A stretch of 64,000 nt of DNA from Alphaproteobacteria bacterium CG11_big_fil_rev_8_21_14_0_20_39_49 (GTDB taxonomy: Bacteria > Pseudomonadota > Alphaproteobacteria > Rickettsiales > UBA6187): NCBI GenBank assembly GCA_002787635.1, contig PCXK01000024.1, forward strand, positions 1-64,000, read 5' to 3'. Under the pieces are notes generated by a model. It was not told the origin of the DNA, searched no databases, and saw only the letters and a list, made by a program, of their open reading frames with translations. The translations under genes and the position numbers were made by a program. Positions 9,653 through 18,856 of the stretch are shown in pieces (within the stretch, counting starts at the first letter, position 1; each line of letters begins with the position of its first letter).

Positions 9653-9662
9653 TGAGGCTAAA

Positions 9663-10118
9663 ATGAAAATAAAAGATATAATCATGGTTTTCTTATTGAG
9701 TGCAACTGTGTCCGTTTTGCCGTCGGTTAGCAACGCCAAAGAAAATGATAAAGAGCTATTTAATATAATGTCGGCATTAAATGAAAAATTAAACACTATT
9801 GAAGATAAGGAAAATATTAGCATAATTGCAGAAAAAGACGGCAAGTTTACTATCAAAACCCCTATAATCTCTTATTTTGACGATATCGGTAAAAAGAAAT
9901 ATCTCGGTATAATATTTTTAAAAAAAGATGCCGCAAAAATATTTGCCTCTGAAAGCCAAGGAATAAATTTCAGCAATACTAAAAATTCAAAATTTCATAA
10001 AAATGTAGTAGCTACAACAAATGATAGCTTTGAAATAGAGCTAAGATACCTAAAAAATCCCGAGGAGTCCGACGAAATAATGCTATGGGGTAAGCCGGTA
10101 ACTATAATTTACTACTAA
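9663..10118 (+). CDS. Small exported protein of unknown function
   Basis: Starting at ATG 9663 (GAGG five bases upstream, just after hslU) this is a 151-residue protein with a signal peptide (IKDIIMVFLLSATVSVLP, then SNA). The mature part is Lys/Asn-rich and mostly beta-prone: ISIIAEKDGKFTIKTPII, YLGIIFLKKDAAKIF, SFEIELRYLKNP. The spacing suggests cotranscription with hslVU, but its periplasmic address argues against a direct role in that protease. I do not recognise a family. Confidence 0.75.
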   Translation: MKIKDIIMVFLLSATVSVLPSVSNAKENDKELFNIMSALNEKLNTIEDKENISIIAEKDGKFTIKTPIISYFDDIGKKKYLGIIFLKKDAAKIFASESQGINFSNTKNSKFHKNVVATTNDSFEIELRYLKNPEESDEIMLWGKPVTIIYY

Positions 10119-10159
10119 AGTCGGCATTGTGTAATTTTTCGGAATATCCTATTAAAAAC

Positions 10160-10915
10160 CTAAGCTTTTCTGTAGTAATAAAAGATGCTGAAAGGAATTG
10201 TCGCAAGGTAGAATATTCCTATTAACGGTAATGTTATCCAAGGCTCTGTAACAAGTGCAATGATAAACAATCCCCCGAATGCCAGAAAGAGAGATGCGAA
10301 CCTTTTTTGTATAATAATTTTTTTTACTGAAATAGTAGGAACGCTACTTACCATTAAAATACCGATAATCGCCATATATATAATTACCTTCATCGGGGTA
10401 ATTTCAAATAAAGCCTGTCCGTCAAGATGGTCATTAAAGAAAAATGTTATAATCATGGGAAGCAAGCTTAAACCGGCACCGCAAGGTGCGGGTATGCCAT
10501 AAAAATAATTGTCGTTGTGGTTATCGTCATGCAGCGAAGTGTTAAAACGGGCAAGACGCAATGCTTGGGATATTATGAAGAATAAAGCTACAGCCCATCC
10601 CAGTCCTTTTATTTCATGCCCTATCCAGAAATATAGCACCAAAGCAGGGGCAACCCCGAAATTGAAGAAGTCCGACAAAGAGTCTAACTGAGCTCCAAAG
10701 TCACTGGACGCATTTAGCATTCTTGCTACACGACCGTCAATACCGTCAATAAATGTAGCTATAATTATTAACCCTACAGCTAACTCCCAGCGTTCAAGTA
10801 TGGCAAACTTCAGTGCAAATAAGCCGAAACACAATCCTACTATAGTCACCAGATTAGGCAAAAGTTTTACTATAGGATATTGTTCATTAGGATTAGACTT
10901 TTTCGAGCTTGGCAT
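10160..10915 (-). CDS. pssA: CDP-diacylglycerol-serine O-phosphatidyltransferase
   Basis: Membrane enzyme making phosphatidylserine from CDP-diacylglycerol and serine. The full CDP-alcohol phosphotransferase motif is present: D57, D60-G61, A64-R65, G74, D78 and D82. Several hydrophobic segments lie on both sides of it (LVTIVGLCFGLFALKFAIL; WAVALFFIISQAL; IIYMAIIGILMVSSVP). Length 251 is typical of the Bacillus-type PssA found in Alphaproteobacteria. It follows psd by 7 nt, so one transcript supplies the two steps to phosphatidylethanolamine. Confidence 0.95.
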   Translation of the reverse strand: MPSSKKSNPNEQYPIVKLLPNLVTIVGLCFGLFALKFAILERWELAVGLIIIATFIDGIDGRVARMLNASSDFGAQLDSLSDFFNFGVAPALVLYFWIGHEIKGLGWAVALFFIISQALRLARFNTSLHDDNHNDNYFYGIPAPCGAGLSLLPMIITFFFNDHLDGQALFEITPMKVIIYMAIIGILMVSSVPTISVKKIIIQKRFASLFLAFGGLFIIALVTEPWITLPLIGIFYLATIPFSIFYYYRKA

Positions 10916-10922
10916 AATATAT

Positions 10923-11639
10923 TTACCTTACTTCGCCTTTTCTGGCAGTAGCTTTGCTTTTCAGGTCGGCAATTATAGTCTCTCCTCCTATAGCAGTCTG
11001 TCCCTCAACCACTTTGGGGCTAACTCCCGCCGGAAGGTAAATATCGGCACGACTGCCGAAACGTATCAGACCGAAACGTTCCCCTGCCTGCATTTCCTGT
11101 TTTTCTTCCAGATAACATACGATACGACGTGCTATTAATCCTGCTATCTGCACACATACTACCGTATGACCGCCCTCTTTGGTCTTTATAACAACCGACT
11201 GGCGTTCATTTTCAACGCTTGCCTTATCAAGGTTGGCACTTAAAAATTTGCCGGGGTGATAGTTAAGTGCGGTAACCTCGCCTGTAACCGGAAAACGGTT
11301 AATGTGGACGTTAAAGATGTTCAAAAATACCGTTACCCTTATGACCTCCTCATTGCCTATACCAAGTTCCTCTGGAGGGGAGACGGTTTCTATTTTGGAA
11401 ATTATACCGTCTGCCGGACTGATAATAAAATTATCGCCTACAGGAACTACCCTTTGAGGATCACGGAAAAATAACGCACACCATATAGTAGCTACAATCC
11501 CTAAAAAACCGAAGAACGAAGGTGCTATAATTAAAAGAAGAAGCGTTGTAACCGCAAATATCGCAATAAAATTATAGCCTTCTTTGTGTATAGGAGGAAT
11601 TGAATCAAGTATCAGACTAAAAAGACTTTTAGAACCCAT
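10923..11639 (-). CDS. psd: Phosphatidylserine decarboxylase proenzyme
   Basis: Converts phosphatidylserine to phosphatidylethanolamine with a pyruvoyl group formed by self-cleavage. This is the short (238 aa) form: an N-terminal membrane segment (about 23-57), then the conserved FRDPQRVVP, ISPADGIISKIE and VFLNIFNVHINRFPVTG blocks. The cleavage site is FGSR with G195-S196, which would give a large beta and a small alpha chain. It is the promoter-proximal gene of psd-pssA. Confidence 0.95.
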   Translation of the reverse strand: MGSKSLFSLILDSIPPIHKEGYNFIAIFAVTTLLLLIIAPSFFGFLGIVATIWCALFFRDPQRVVPVGDNFIISPADGIISKIETVSPPEELGIGNEEVIRVTVFLNIFNVHINRFPVTGEVTALNYHPGKFLSANLDKASVENERQSVVIKTKEGGHTVVCVQIAGLIARRIVCYLEEKQEMQAGERFGLIRFGSRADIYLPAGVSPKVVEGQTAIGGETIIADLKSKATARKGEVR

Positions 11640-11789
11640 CTTTACATTATCTCAATAAGTTTTAAATCACTATAAAGAATAAAACTAATACTATATTAAT
11701 CCTGATAAGGAAATAAAATATTGCCAAAATCTTCAAATCATTATACCAATTCATCAATTAATATAAATTTTAAGTAGGTTTTTATAAAA

Positions 11790-12323
11790 ATGAAGAAGTC
11801 TGTATGTGTGTTTTGTGGGGCAAGTAATAATGTAAGTGGAGATTATATTGAAGAAGCAAGAAAAGTAGGTAAATTAATAGCAGATAAAGGATACCATATG
11901 GTGTTCGGAGCCGGCGACTGCGGGCTAATGGGGGCTACGGCAAATGCAGCTTTGGAAAATGAGGGTACGGTAACGGGTGTGTTCCCAAGAGTCCTAGACG
12001 GTCTGGAAAGAGAGCATATCGGTCTTACCGAGCTTATAACCGTTGATGATATGCATACCCGTAAAATGACCATGTTCAATAAATCAGATGCCTTTATTAT
12101 ATTGCCCGGCGGGTTCGGCACTATGGACGAAACCTTTGAGGTTATAACATGGAAACAACTGCATACTCACGATAAACCGATAGTACTTTACAACTATAAA
12201 GGGTATTGGGATAACTGGATAAAGCTTACCGAGCAGTTCATGGATCTTGGCTTTGCGGGGCAAAAAACACGCAGATTATATGACATTGTCGATAATATTG
12301 AAGATATATTTACTAAACTTTAA
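11790..12323 (+). CDS. LOG-family protein (TIGR00730 type)
   Basis: The 177-residue protein has the lysine-decarboxylase-like/LOG fold. Start VCVFCGAS, nucleotide-binding GAGDCGLMGATANAAL (41-56), MHTRK (88-92) and the hallmark PGGFGTMDE (106-114) are all present. Family members release free base from cytokinin riboside monophosphates or related nucleotides; the bacterial housekeeping role is often unclear. The older label 'lysine decarboxylase' should not be used. It is monocistronic, with about 150 nt upstream. Confidence 0.9.
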   Translation: MKKSVCVFCGASNNVSGDYIEEARKVGKLIADKGYHMVFGAGDCGLMGATANAALENEGTVTGVFPRVLDGLEREHIGLTELITVDDMHTRKMTMFNKSDAFIILPGGFGTMDETFEVITWKQLHTHDKPIVLYNYKGYWDNWIKLTEQFMDLGFAGQKTRRLYDIVDNIEDIFTKL

Positions 12324-12346
12324 GATTTAAGTGTCAGTGTGTTAAG

Positions 12347-12404
12347 TATCGGTGAAAAGTAATAAATTTTATAAAGCGTAGGTAGTTGAAACCAATCACC
12401 GATA
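12347..12404. promoter_or_regulatory. Spaced inverted repeat upstream of the IDH gene
   Basis: TATCGGTGA (12347-12355) and TCACCGATA (12396-12404) are perfect 9-base inverted arms 40 nt apart, in the 106-nt gap before the isocitrate dehydrogenase start. They could be two operator half-sites or close a leader stem. No T run follows the right arm. Confidence 0.35.
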
Positions 12405-12429
12405 TTGAAAACTAGTATAAGGCATAAAA

Positions 12430-13887
12430 ATGACTAGTACAAATATTACGGTAGCATATGGTGACGGTATAGGTCCTGAAATAATGGAAGCGACCATACT
12501 TATATTAAAAGAAGCGGGAGCGGCAATAACCATTGATGCCGTAGAAATCGGAGAAAGATCGCATAAAAGGGGCTTTAAATCGGGAATACCCGATGACTGC
12601 CTGAATATAATCCGAAGAAACAGGATATTATTAAAAGCACCGATAACAACCCCCCAAGGCGGAGGATATAAAAGCGTTAACGTCACCCTGCGGCGTGCTT
12701 TAGGTCTTTACGCCAATGTGCGTCCTTGCGTATCTTATGCCCCTTATGTGAACACTAAACACCCTAAGCTTGATGTTGTGGTTATACGTGAAAACGAAGA
12801 AGGGCTTTATGCGGGAATCGAATACAGGCAAACACAAAATACCTGTCAAAGCCAAAAGATAATAACCGGAAGAGGCTGTGAAAAGATAAATAAATTTGCC
12901 TTTGAATATGCAGTTGCCAACAAACGTAAGAAAGTAACCTGCTTTAGTAAGGATAATATACTTAAAATGACGGACGGTTTGTTCCGTAGGGTTTTTAACG
13001 AGGCTGCCGAATTCTTCCCCGATATTGAAAACGACCACCTTATTGTTGACACGGGTTCCGCCAGATTGTCTAGCCACCCTGAAGATTTTGACGTAATTGT
13101 AACAGGAAATATGTACGGGGATATAATATCCGATATTGTGGCGGAAATATCAGGTTCGGCAGGGCTGGCAGGAAGTGCAAATATCGGTGATGAATTTGCC
13201 ATGTTTGAAGCCGTACACGGCTCTGCACCCGATATAGCGGGTAAAGGCATAGCAAACCCTTCAGGTCTGTTAAATGCCGCCGTTATGATGCTTGTGCATA
13301 TAGGGCAGCCCAATGTTGCCGAGAAAATCAGAAATGCATTCCTCAGGACTATTGAAGACGGTATCCATACCGGTGATATTTATAATGAGGGTATAAGCTA
13401 CCGTAAGGTTAATACCGAGGAGTTTACAAAGGCGGTTATCGCACGTCTGGGCAAGAAACCTGAAAAGCTTGCTCCTGCAAATTATATGTATTCGGCTACA
13501 AATATTTCTAATGTAGAAGTTAAATTCAATAGAAATATAGAAGAGAAAAAACTGATAGGTGTCGATGTGTTTTTTGACTGGACGAAAGGCGATTCCGAAC
13601 AGCTTGCGGCAAGCCTTCTGAAAGTTGTGGAAAATACCGATCTAAAATTACAGATGATAGGCAGTAGGGGATTAAAAGTATGGCCTAATAATGACGGCTC
13701 CAAGCCTATAGTAGCCGAATTCTGGCGAGGACGCTTCTTCCCCGTAGGAGAGGTGAAAAAATGCTCGCATGTTCAGATAATACAGCTACTTGATGCATTA
13801 CGGGAAAACGGTTTTGATTTTATAAAAACCGAAAACCTGTACACATTTAACGATGTTCCGGGTTTCTCACTGTCACAGGGTGAGTAG
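12430..13887 (+). CDS. icd: NADP-type isocitrate dehydrogenase, long form
   Basis: TCA-cycle enzyme converting isocitrate to 2-oxoglutarate. AYGDGIGPEIMEA is the N-terminal family motif. The substrate-binding Arg region (LRRALGLYANVRPC) and IRENEEGLYAGIEY follow. The metal-site signature NMYGDIISDIVAEISGSAGLAGSANIG (about 227-253) and the nucleotide-site AVHGSAPDIAGKGIANPSG are complete. Length 485 with a C-terminal extension of about 150 residues resembles the long IDH of Rickettsia rather than the 400-residue form. An AAGG lies 7 nt upstream. NADP rather than NAD preference is inferred from that relationship. Confidence 0.9.
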   Translation: MTSTNITVAYGDGIGPEIMEATILILKEAGAAITIDAVEIGERSHKRGFKSGIPDDCLNIIRRNRILLKAPITTPQGGGYKSVNVTLRRALGLYANVRPCVSYAPYVNTKHPKLDVVVIRENEEGLYAGIEYRQTQNTCQSQKIITGRGCEKINKFAFEYAVANKRKKVTCFSKDNILKMTDGLFRRVFNEAAEFFPDIENDHLIVDTGSARLSSHPEDFDVIVTGNMYGDIISDIVAEISGSAGLAGSANIGDEFAMFEAVHGSAPDIAGKGIANPSGLLNAAVMMLVHIGQPNVAEKIRNAFLRTIEDGIHTGDIYNEGISYRKVNTEEFTKAVIARLGKKPEKLAPANYMYSATNISNVEVKFNRNIEEKKLIGVDVFFDWTKGDSEQLAASLLKVVENTDLKLQMIGSRGLKVWPNNDGSKPIVAEFWRGRFFPVGEVKKCSHVQIIQLLDALRENGFDFIKTENLYTFNDVPGFSLSQGE

Positions 13888-13910
13888 TATAAAAATAATT
13901 GGTAAATTTA

Positions 13911-14930
13911 TTATCCCCTAACGGCAAGCGGTAATACCAGTAATAATCTCTGACAAAGAAGCTCGGCGGGGTTGCCTGTGGTTTTGCAGTCTATTTCAAG
14001 TTCGATTAGCTGCTTTATTACTCGTGATATGTCATTACTACGCCAGCTATTTAGGTGCTGTTTGAATATCGGAACCTGCTTAAAAAACACAGGCGGACGC
14101 AAAGATGAAACTGCCTGTTGGTCGTTCATGCCCGAATCAATTTTGTTCCTTGCTTCTTGTAGACGCATAAAATAACGCAGCAGGCTGCGTATTATCATAA
14201 TTACCGCAATATCTTCGGATAAAGCTTTAGTCATGTGTAAATCCGTCTGACGCGGATTGCGGGAGGCAAAAGAATTACAAAGCTCGTCTAAAGAAAACTC
14301 GCTGCTGTCTTTTACGGAGTTTTGCACATCTTCAAGCTTTATATGCTTTTCTTCCCCCATATAGGTTATAAGTTTTTCCACTTCACTTAAGATTATCATG
14401 CGGTCACCGGCAAAACTTCCGCACAAATAAGGCACGACATCAGGGTCGCATTTTATCTTATACTTAGCAAATTTTTCATTAATTACCGCAGCTATAGAAC
14501 GGCTGTCATCTTTATAACAGGCAATAGCCGCCGCATTTTGTTCTTTTTCAAAGAACTTCCTTAAAGTAGATGTAACAGGCAGATCGCCCGCAGAAAAAAT
14601 AACCAGAGCCTCACTTTTTACCGACTGTAAAATGTCGGCATGTTCCTTCGGCAGGGAAGTTGATGTGGTAGTCACTTTTACCAGCCTTCTGCCTCCTATC
14701 ATACTTATAGCTGAAATTTCATCTGCCAAAATAGAAGGCTCGTCCTTCAGCCTGTCAAATGAAAGATCGGCAACACGAAACGGATCATTCAGGTCATCTA
14801 ACACGGTTTTTGCGATTGTTTTTGTATATTCGCTTACAAGACCGGCGTCAGGACCGTAAACCAATATATAATCAATTCCCTTATCGGGGTTTTTGACGAA
14901 TGATTGAATCTTTGCAGGTGGTATTTTCAT
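13911..14930 (-). CDS. holA: DNA polymerase III subunit delta
   Basis: Clamp-loader subunit that opens the beta sliding clamp. The 339 residues follow the HolA layout: KGIDYILVYGPDAGLVSEY at the start of the AAA-like domain, without a working Walker A as usual for delta; a central ALVIFSAGDLPVTSTLRKFFE; the FAGDRMIILSEVEKLITYMGE helix pair; and the C-terminal collar domain with AVIMIIRSLLRYFMRLQEAR. It lies directly after lptE (18-nt gap) in the leuS-lptE-holA group typical of Alphaproteobacteria. Confidence 0.93.
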   Translation of the reverse strand: MKIPPAKIQSFVKNPDKGIDYILVYGPDAGLVSEYTKTIAKTVLDDLNDPFRVADLSFDRLKDEPSILADEISAISMIGGRRLVKVTTTSTSLPKEHADILQSVKSEALVIFSAGDLPVTSTLRKFFEKEQNAAAIACYKDDSRSIAAVINEKFAKYKIKCDPDVVPYLCGSFAGDRMIILSEVEKLITYMGEEKHIKLEDVQNSVKDSSEFSLDELCNSFASRNPRQTDLHMTKALSEDIAVIMIIRSLLRYFMRLQEARNKIDSGMNDQQAVSSLRPPVFFKQVPIFKQHLNSWRSNDISRVIKQLIELEIDCKTTGNPAELLCQRLLLVLPLAVRG

Positions 14931-14948
14931 TTATAATACTTTGTTTTG

Positions 14949-15509
14949 TCATTCCACCAGAATTGCCATTATCCTTATACGGGTATCTTCAGCCAGTTCC
15001 TTTATAATACGCCTTGTGGTGTCCTCATCGGAGATATAAGTTGCATAATCGGAATCTACCTTGTCATAACCGCCTTCACGGCGTAAATTGCCTTCATCTA
15101 TTACCTTGCCGCTATTTATATCCACCAGTTTGTAATTAACCGCAACAACAATTTTATAGCGGGTAATCGTCCTGTCCTGCTGGATAGCAAGGGGTATCTT
15201 GTTCTTATTCAGAGTGGTTGTCATACGATATTGCGGCTCTACCTCGACAGCGGCAGGGTTAAGTAAGTCGGTCAGCCTGTTAGAATAAAACTGCCCCATC
15301 AGGTCATGCGACGATTCAACTTTTACAGCAGCAAGATTAATTGCCGCATTGCTGTTTTCGTCCACCGTCTTATATATGGGTGTAAAACCGCATGAGGCGG
15401 TTATAAATGCCGATAAAGTCATTGCAACTGCCCTAACCCTAACCATCTCCCGTAGAGAGATGGAATTAATATATGAATTTATTTTTTTAAAGTTTTTAAG
15501 CAACGACAT
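14949..15509 (-). CDS. lptE: LPS-assembly lipoprotein LptE
   Basis: Plug protein of the LptD/LptE translocon that delivers LPS to the outer leaflet. It has lipobox-like ITASC and the typical CGFTPIYK start of the mature protein, followed by beta-rich sequence ([19 protein letters not shown]-like blocks). Two starts are possible. ATG 15509 overlaps the leuS stop by 14 nt and implies translational coupling, but gives an unusually long leader (lipobox Cys at 40). ATG 15446 ([14 protein letters not shown]) gives a normal lipoprotein signal. The stretch between them overlaps a palindromic repeat. Confidence 0.88.
   Translation of the reverse strand: MSLLKNFKKINSYINSISLREMVRVRAVAMTLSAFITASCGFTPIYKTVDENSNAAINLAAVKVESSHDLMGQFYSNRLTDLLNPAAVEVEPQYRMTTTLNKNKIPLAIQQDRTITRYKIVVAVNYKLVDINSGKVIDEGNLRREGGYDKVDSDYATYISDEDTTRRIIKELAEDTRIRIMAILVE
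15431..15464. repeat. Palindromic repeat fragment overlapping the lptE start
   Basis: CCCTAACCCTAACC is followed by the hairpin CCATCTC-CCGTAGA-GAGATGG. The same TTAGGG plus CTCTCCCGT vocabulary occurs in the element at 29192-29360. The hairpin covers the second possible lptE start (15446), so a repeat seems to have landed between leuS and lptE or in the signal-peptide region. Confidence 0.45.
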
Positions 15510-18063
15510 TTACAATCCTGTTTGGTACTACGATTATTTTACGAATCTCTTTACCTGCCAAAGCTTCCCTTATCTTAGGGTTGTCCAAAGCAGTTTTTTC
15601 CGCACTTTCTTTGGACGCATCTTTTGCAAGTTCAATAGTGGCCTTTAGCTTGCCGTTTAATTGTACAGCAATAGTAACCGTATCATCAACAAGATATTTC
15701 TTATCCGCCACAGGCCAAGGGGTATCTATCGCCATTTTAGCGTTGCCCGGCAAGCTCCAAAGCTCTTCGGATAAATGCGGAATCATCGGGGCAAATAATA
15801 ATATTACCGCCTCCATTCCCTCTTTTAAGATAGCAAGAGACCGTTCATCATCAGATTTAATATCGCTTAAAGTATTCGTTAATTCACGGATTCTTGCAAC
15901 CGCTTTATTAAGGCGGAAATTATCAAGATCATCGGTAACACCTTCAATGGTCTTGTGAATCTGCTTTTTAACATCTAACAATTTTCCGTCAGGTTCAAAA
16001 TCGTTATTAATTTCCTTGCCGCGTAGCTCATTATTAAGGCTAGATGCCATTTTCCAAAGGCGGTTAATGTATTTATACGCACCCTCCACACCTGAATCAG
16101 ACCATTCAAGGTCACGCTCAGGAGGGCTGTCAGAAAGCATAAACAACCTTGCGGTGTCTGCTCCATAGGCATCAATTATAACGGTAGGGTCAACGACGTT
16201 TTTCTTCGATTTGCTCATTTTCTGTGAACGCCCGACAGTGACAGGCTCACCTGTTTTAATATGTGTTGCGTCACCCTTTTGTTTTAATACATCATCAGGC
16301 AATAACCACTTGCCGTTCTTATCCTGATAAGTTTCATGGCAGACCATGCCTTGCGTCAATAAGCCACGGAAAGGCTCTTTTACGCCTAAATATCCGCATT
16401 TATTAAGTGCTAATGTGAAATATCTGGCATATAGAAGGTGTAAAACGGCATGTTCAATACCGCCTATATATTGATCAACCGGTAGCCAGTAATCGCATAA
16501 ATTCTTGTCTAAGCCTGTTTCGGCAGTCGGGCTGCAATAGCGGGCAAAATACCATGAAGATTCAAAGAACGTATCGAACGTATCGGTTTCACGTAAAGCA
16601 TCTAAGCCGCATGCAGGGCATTTAACATGCTTCCATGTCGGGTGGTGGTCAAGCGGATTTCCCGGCTTGTCAAAGGTTACATCTTCAGGCAACTCAACGG
16701 GTAATTGCTCTTCAGGGACAGGCACGGTACCGCAATCACCGCAGTGAATCATAGGTATCGGACAGCCCCAATAACGCTGACGGGAAACTCCCCAGTCACG
16801 CAGGCGATAGTTTGTAGTACGCTTGCCCTGTTCTTTTTTCTCTATTTCATCAATTATACGGGATTTTGCATCGGCAACCTTCATACCGTTCAAAAACGAT
16901 GAGTTGATAAGTGTGCCATCGCCCGTATAGGCTTCATTTGCAACGGAAAAATCACTATTGCCGTCCGGAGATATTACCGCAGCTACAGGCAAATCATATT
17001 TGCGAGCAAAGTCAAGGTCACGCCGGTCATGGGCAGGACAACCGAATATTGCACCGGTGCCATATTCCATCAATACGAAGTTAGCGATATATAAAGGCAG
17101 CTTTATAGATTCATCAAACGGGTGGACTATCTTCAAACCCGTATCAAAACCAAGTTTCTCGGTTTTTTCTATTATTTCCTCAGCCATGCCCAACTTGTTA
17201 CATTCTTCCGCAAATTTCAGGGCATCAGGATTATTTTTTGCAATCTCCAAGGCAATAGGGTGGTTGGCTGCAATAGCACAAAATGCCGCACCGAATATAG
17301 TATCGGGGCGAGTGGTGTAAACTTCCAGTTTCTCGCTTTCACCCTCAATATCAAAGAAAATCCGCAATCCCTCTGATTTTCCTATCCAGCGTTCCTGCAT
17401 TATACGCACTTTCTCAGGCCAGCCTTCAAGGGTTTCTAGAGACTGCAACAACTCCTCCGCAGAATCAGAAATACGCAAGAACCACTGACGCAGTTTTTTA
17501 CGCTCGACAATCGCTCCCGAACGCCAGCCGCGACCGTCTACTACCTGCTCATTAGCAAGAACCGTGTTATCCACAGGATCCCAGTTGACCATCGCCTCTT
17601 TTTGATAAGCTAAATCATTTTTAACAAAATCAAGGAACATTTTTTGTTCGTGCTTGTAATAATCGGGCGTGCAGGTGGCAAACTCACGTGACCAGTCATA
17701 AGAAAAACCTATCTTCTTTAATTGGCTTCGCATGTAATCAATGTTTGATATCGTCCATTTTGCAGGGTGGACATTATTTTCAATAGCCGCATTTTCAGCA
17801 GGCAGACCGAATGCGTCCCAGCCCATAGGGTGCAGAACATTAAAGCCCTGTGCCTTTTTATAGCGGGCAATCACATCGCCTATAGTGTAATTGCGTAAAT
17901 GACCCATATGGATACGACCCGAAGGATAGGGGAACATTTCAAGAACATAATATTTAGGCTTATCCTTATCCTCCGATATACAAAAGGAATTTGCCTCGTC
18001 CCATTTTTGCTGCCACTTACTTTCGGTTATGCGTACATTATAATTTTCTATGGAATCAGCCAT
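15496..18063 (-). CDS. leuS: Leucyl-tRNA synthetase
   Basis: Class I synthetase charging tRNA-Leu. The HIGH motif is HMGH (52-55) inside [16 protein letters not shown], and KMSKS is at 615-619. The CP1 editing domain lies between ([35 protein letters not shown] follows), with a zinc-type CGDCG and CPAC pair. Length 855 is normal. The stop overlaps the first possible lptE start. The DUF3576 lipoprotein gene lies about 130 nt upstream on the same strand. Confidence 0.98.
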   Translation of the reverse strand: MADSIENYNVRITESKWQQKWDEANSFCISEDKDKPKYYVLEMFPYPSGRIHMGHLRNYTIGDVIARYKKAQGFNVLHPMGWDAFGLPAENAAIENNVHPAKWTISNIDYMRSQLKKIGFSYDWSREFATCTPDYYKHEQKMFLDFVKNDLAYQKEAMVNWDPVDNTVLANEQVVDGRGWRSGAIVERKKLRQWFLRISDSAEELLQSLETLEGWPEKVRIMQERWIGKSEGLRIFFDIEGESEKLEVYTTRPDTIFGAAFCAIAANHPIALEIAKNNPDALKFAEECNKLGMAEEIIEKTEKLGFDTGLKIVHPFDESIKLPLYIANFVLMEYGTGAIFGCPAHDRRDLDFARKYDLPVAAVISPDGNSDFSVANEAYTGDGTLINSSFLNGMKVADAKSRIIDEIEKKEQGKRTTNYRLRDWGVSRQRYWGCPIPMIHCGDCGTVPVPEEQLPVELPEDVTFDKPGNPLDHHPTWKHVKCPACGLDALRETDTFDTFFESSWYFARYCSPTAETGLDKNLCDYWLPVDQYIGGIEHAVLHLLYARYFTLALNKCGYLGVKEPFRGLLTQGMVCHETYQDKNGKWLLPDDVLKQKGDATHIKTGEPVTVGRSQKMSKSKKNVVDPTVIIDAYGADTARLFMLSDSPPERDLEWSDSGVEGAYKYINRLWKMASSLNNELRGKEINNDFEPDGKLLDVKKQIHKTIEGVTDDLDNFRLNKAVARIRELTNTLSDIKSDDERSLAILKEGMEAVILLFAPMIPHLSEELWSLPGNAKMAIDTPWPVADKKYLVDDTVTIAVQLNGKLKATIELAKDASKESAEKTALDNPKIREALAGKEIRKIIVVPNRIVNVVA

Positions 18064-18085
18064 AGTTTTTGACCTTTCTTTTAGT

Positions 18086-18112
18086 TGTCATACCGAACTT
18101 ATTTCAGCATCT
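18086..18112. repeat. Family A palindromic repeat, left arm
   Basis: A diverged copy of the arm beginning TGTCATgCtGAACTT and ending TTTCAGCATCT, which recurs at 31545, 32755, 46658 and 48603. A degenerate partner may lie at about 18128-18156. It lies between leuS and the DUF3576 gene. Confidence 0.7.
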
Positions 18113-18192
18113 TAGTTTGTTTAAATAAGACACCTGAAACGGTGTTTGGTGTAACAATGTTTTTATTTGTGTGGAATGCGTATAGTTTTCAT

Positions 18193-18738
18193 TTAAGAAC
18201 CCTGAGATTCTTTCTCAACCTTATAATTCCTTGCACTTGTAAGTATTTTGTTTTCAAGGTCTATTATCAGTTTTTGATTAGGTTTTGCGTCACGCCATTC
18301 CCCGTTAACCCTGTTCTGCTTGAAAACCGACACTTTTAGTGCATTTGCGTGAAGCGTTTGGTCTAGGATAAGTACATTAACTTTAAACCTTTCGCCTTTA
18401 GCTTCAGAGTCCTCATACCAGTCCGTAGTCACTACTCCGCCAAAAGGATCGGCTATATCAAGAGGCATAAAAGACAATGTATCCAGCGTAGCACGCCATA
18501 GATAGCTATTAATGCCGATGCCGACATTAGGACCGGAACCGCTGCCGCCTTTATCATCAGACGACCCGCCAAACAGCTTTAAGCCGCCTTCACCGGTCAG
18601 CTTGCCGGAACGGGCACGTCTTTCATCTTCCTGTGACTTAGGATATTGTGCCTGAACATCAAGATCCTTTGAGCATCCGACCAAAATCGCTAAAATACTC
18701 AAAATGATAATTGTTTTTATTTCGTATAATTTTTTCAT
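18193..18738 (-). CDS. DUF3576 lipoprotein
   Basis: The real start is the ATG at 18738 (AAGAAG upstream), giving 181 residues with a clear lipobox (AILVGC). Upstream in-frame sequence has no signal-peptide logic and overlaps the pseudopilin gene. After a charged linker (QEDERRARSGKLTGEGGLKLFGG) comes the DUF3576 core: INSYLWRATLDTLSFMPLDIADPFGGVVTTDWYED, FKVNVLILDQTLHANALKVSVFKQ. In Alphaproteobacteria this family is commonly found beside leuS, as here. Function unknown; an envelope role is inferred from the lipobox and the lptE neighbourhood. Confidence 0.85.
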   Translation of the reverse strand: MKKLYEIKTIIILSILAILVGCSKDLDVQAQYPKSQEDERRARSGKLTGEGGLKLFGGSSDDKGGSGSGPNVGIGINSYLWRATLDTLSFMPLDIADPFGGVVTTDWYEDSEAKGERFKVNVLILDQTLHANALKVSVFKQNRVNGEWRDAKPNQKLIIDLENKILTSARNYKVEKESQGS

Positions 18739-18856
18739 AACAAACTTCTTATAATAATATTTAGCTTTTTTGTCATTATAATTTTTACGGCACGAATAAC
18801 AACAATATCTTTGCAAAATGTGTCGTTTTAGGGTATAATCTACAATAAGGCATTGT

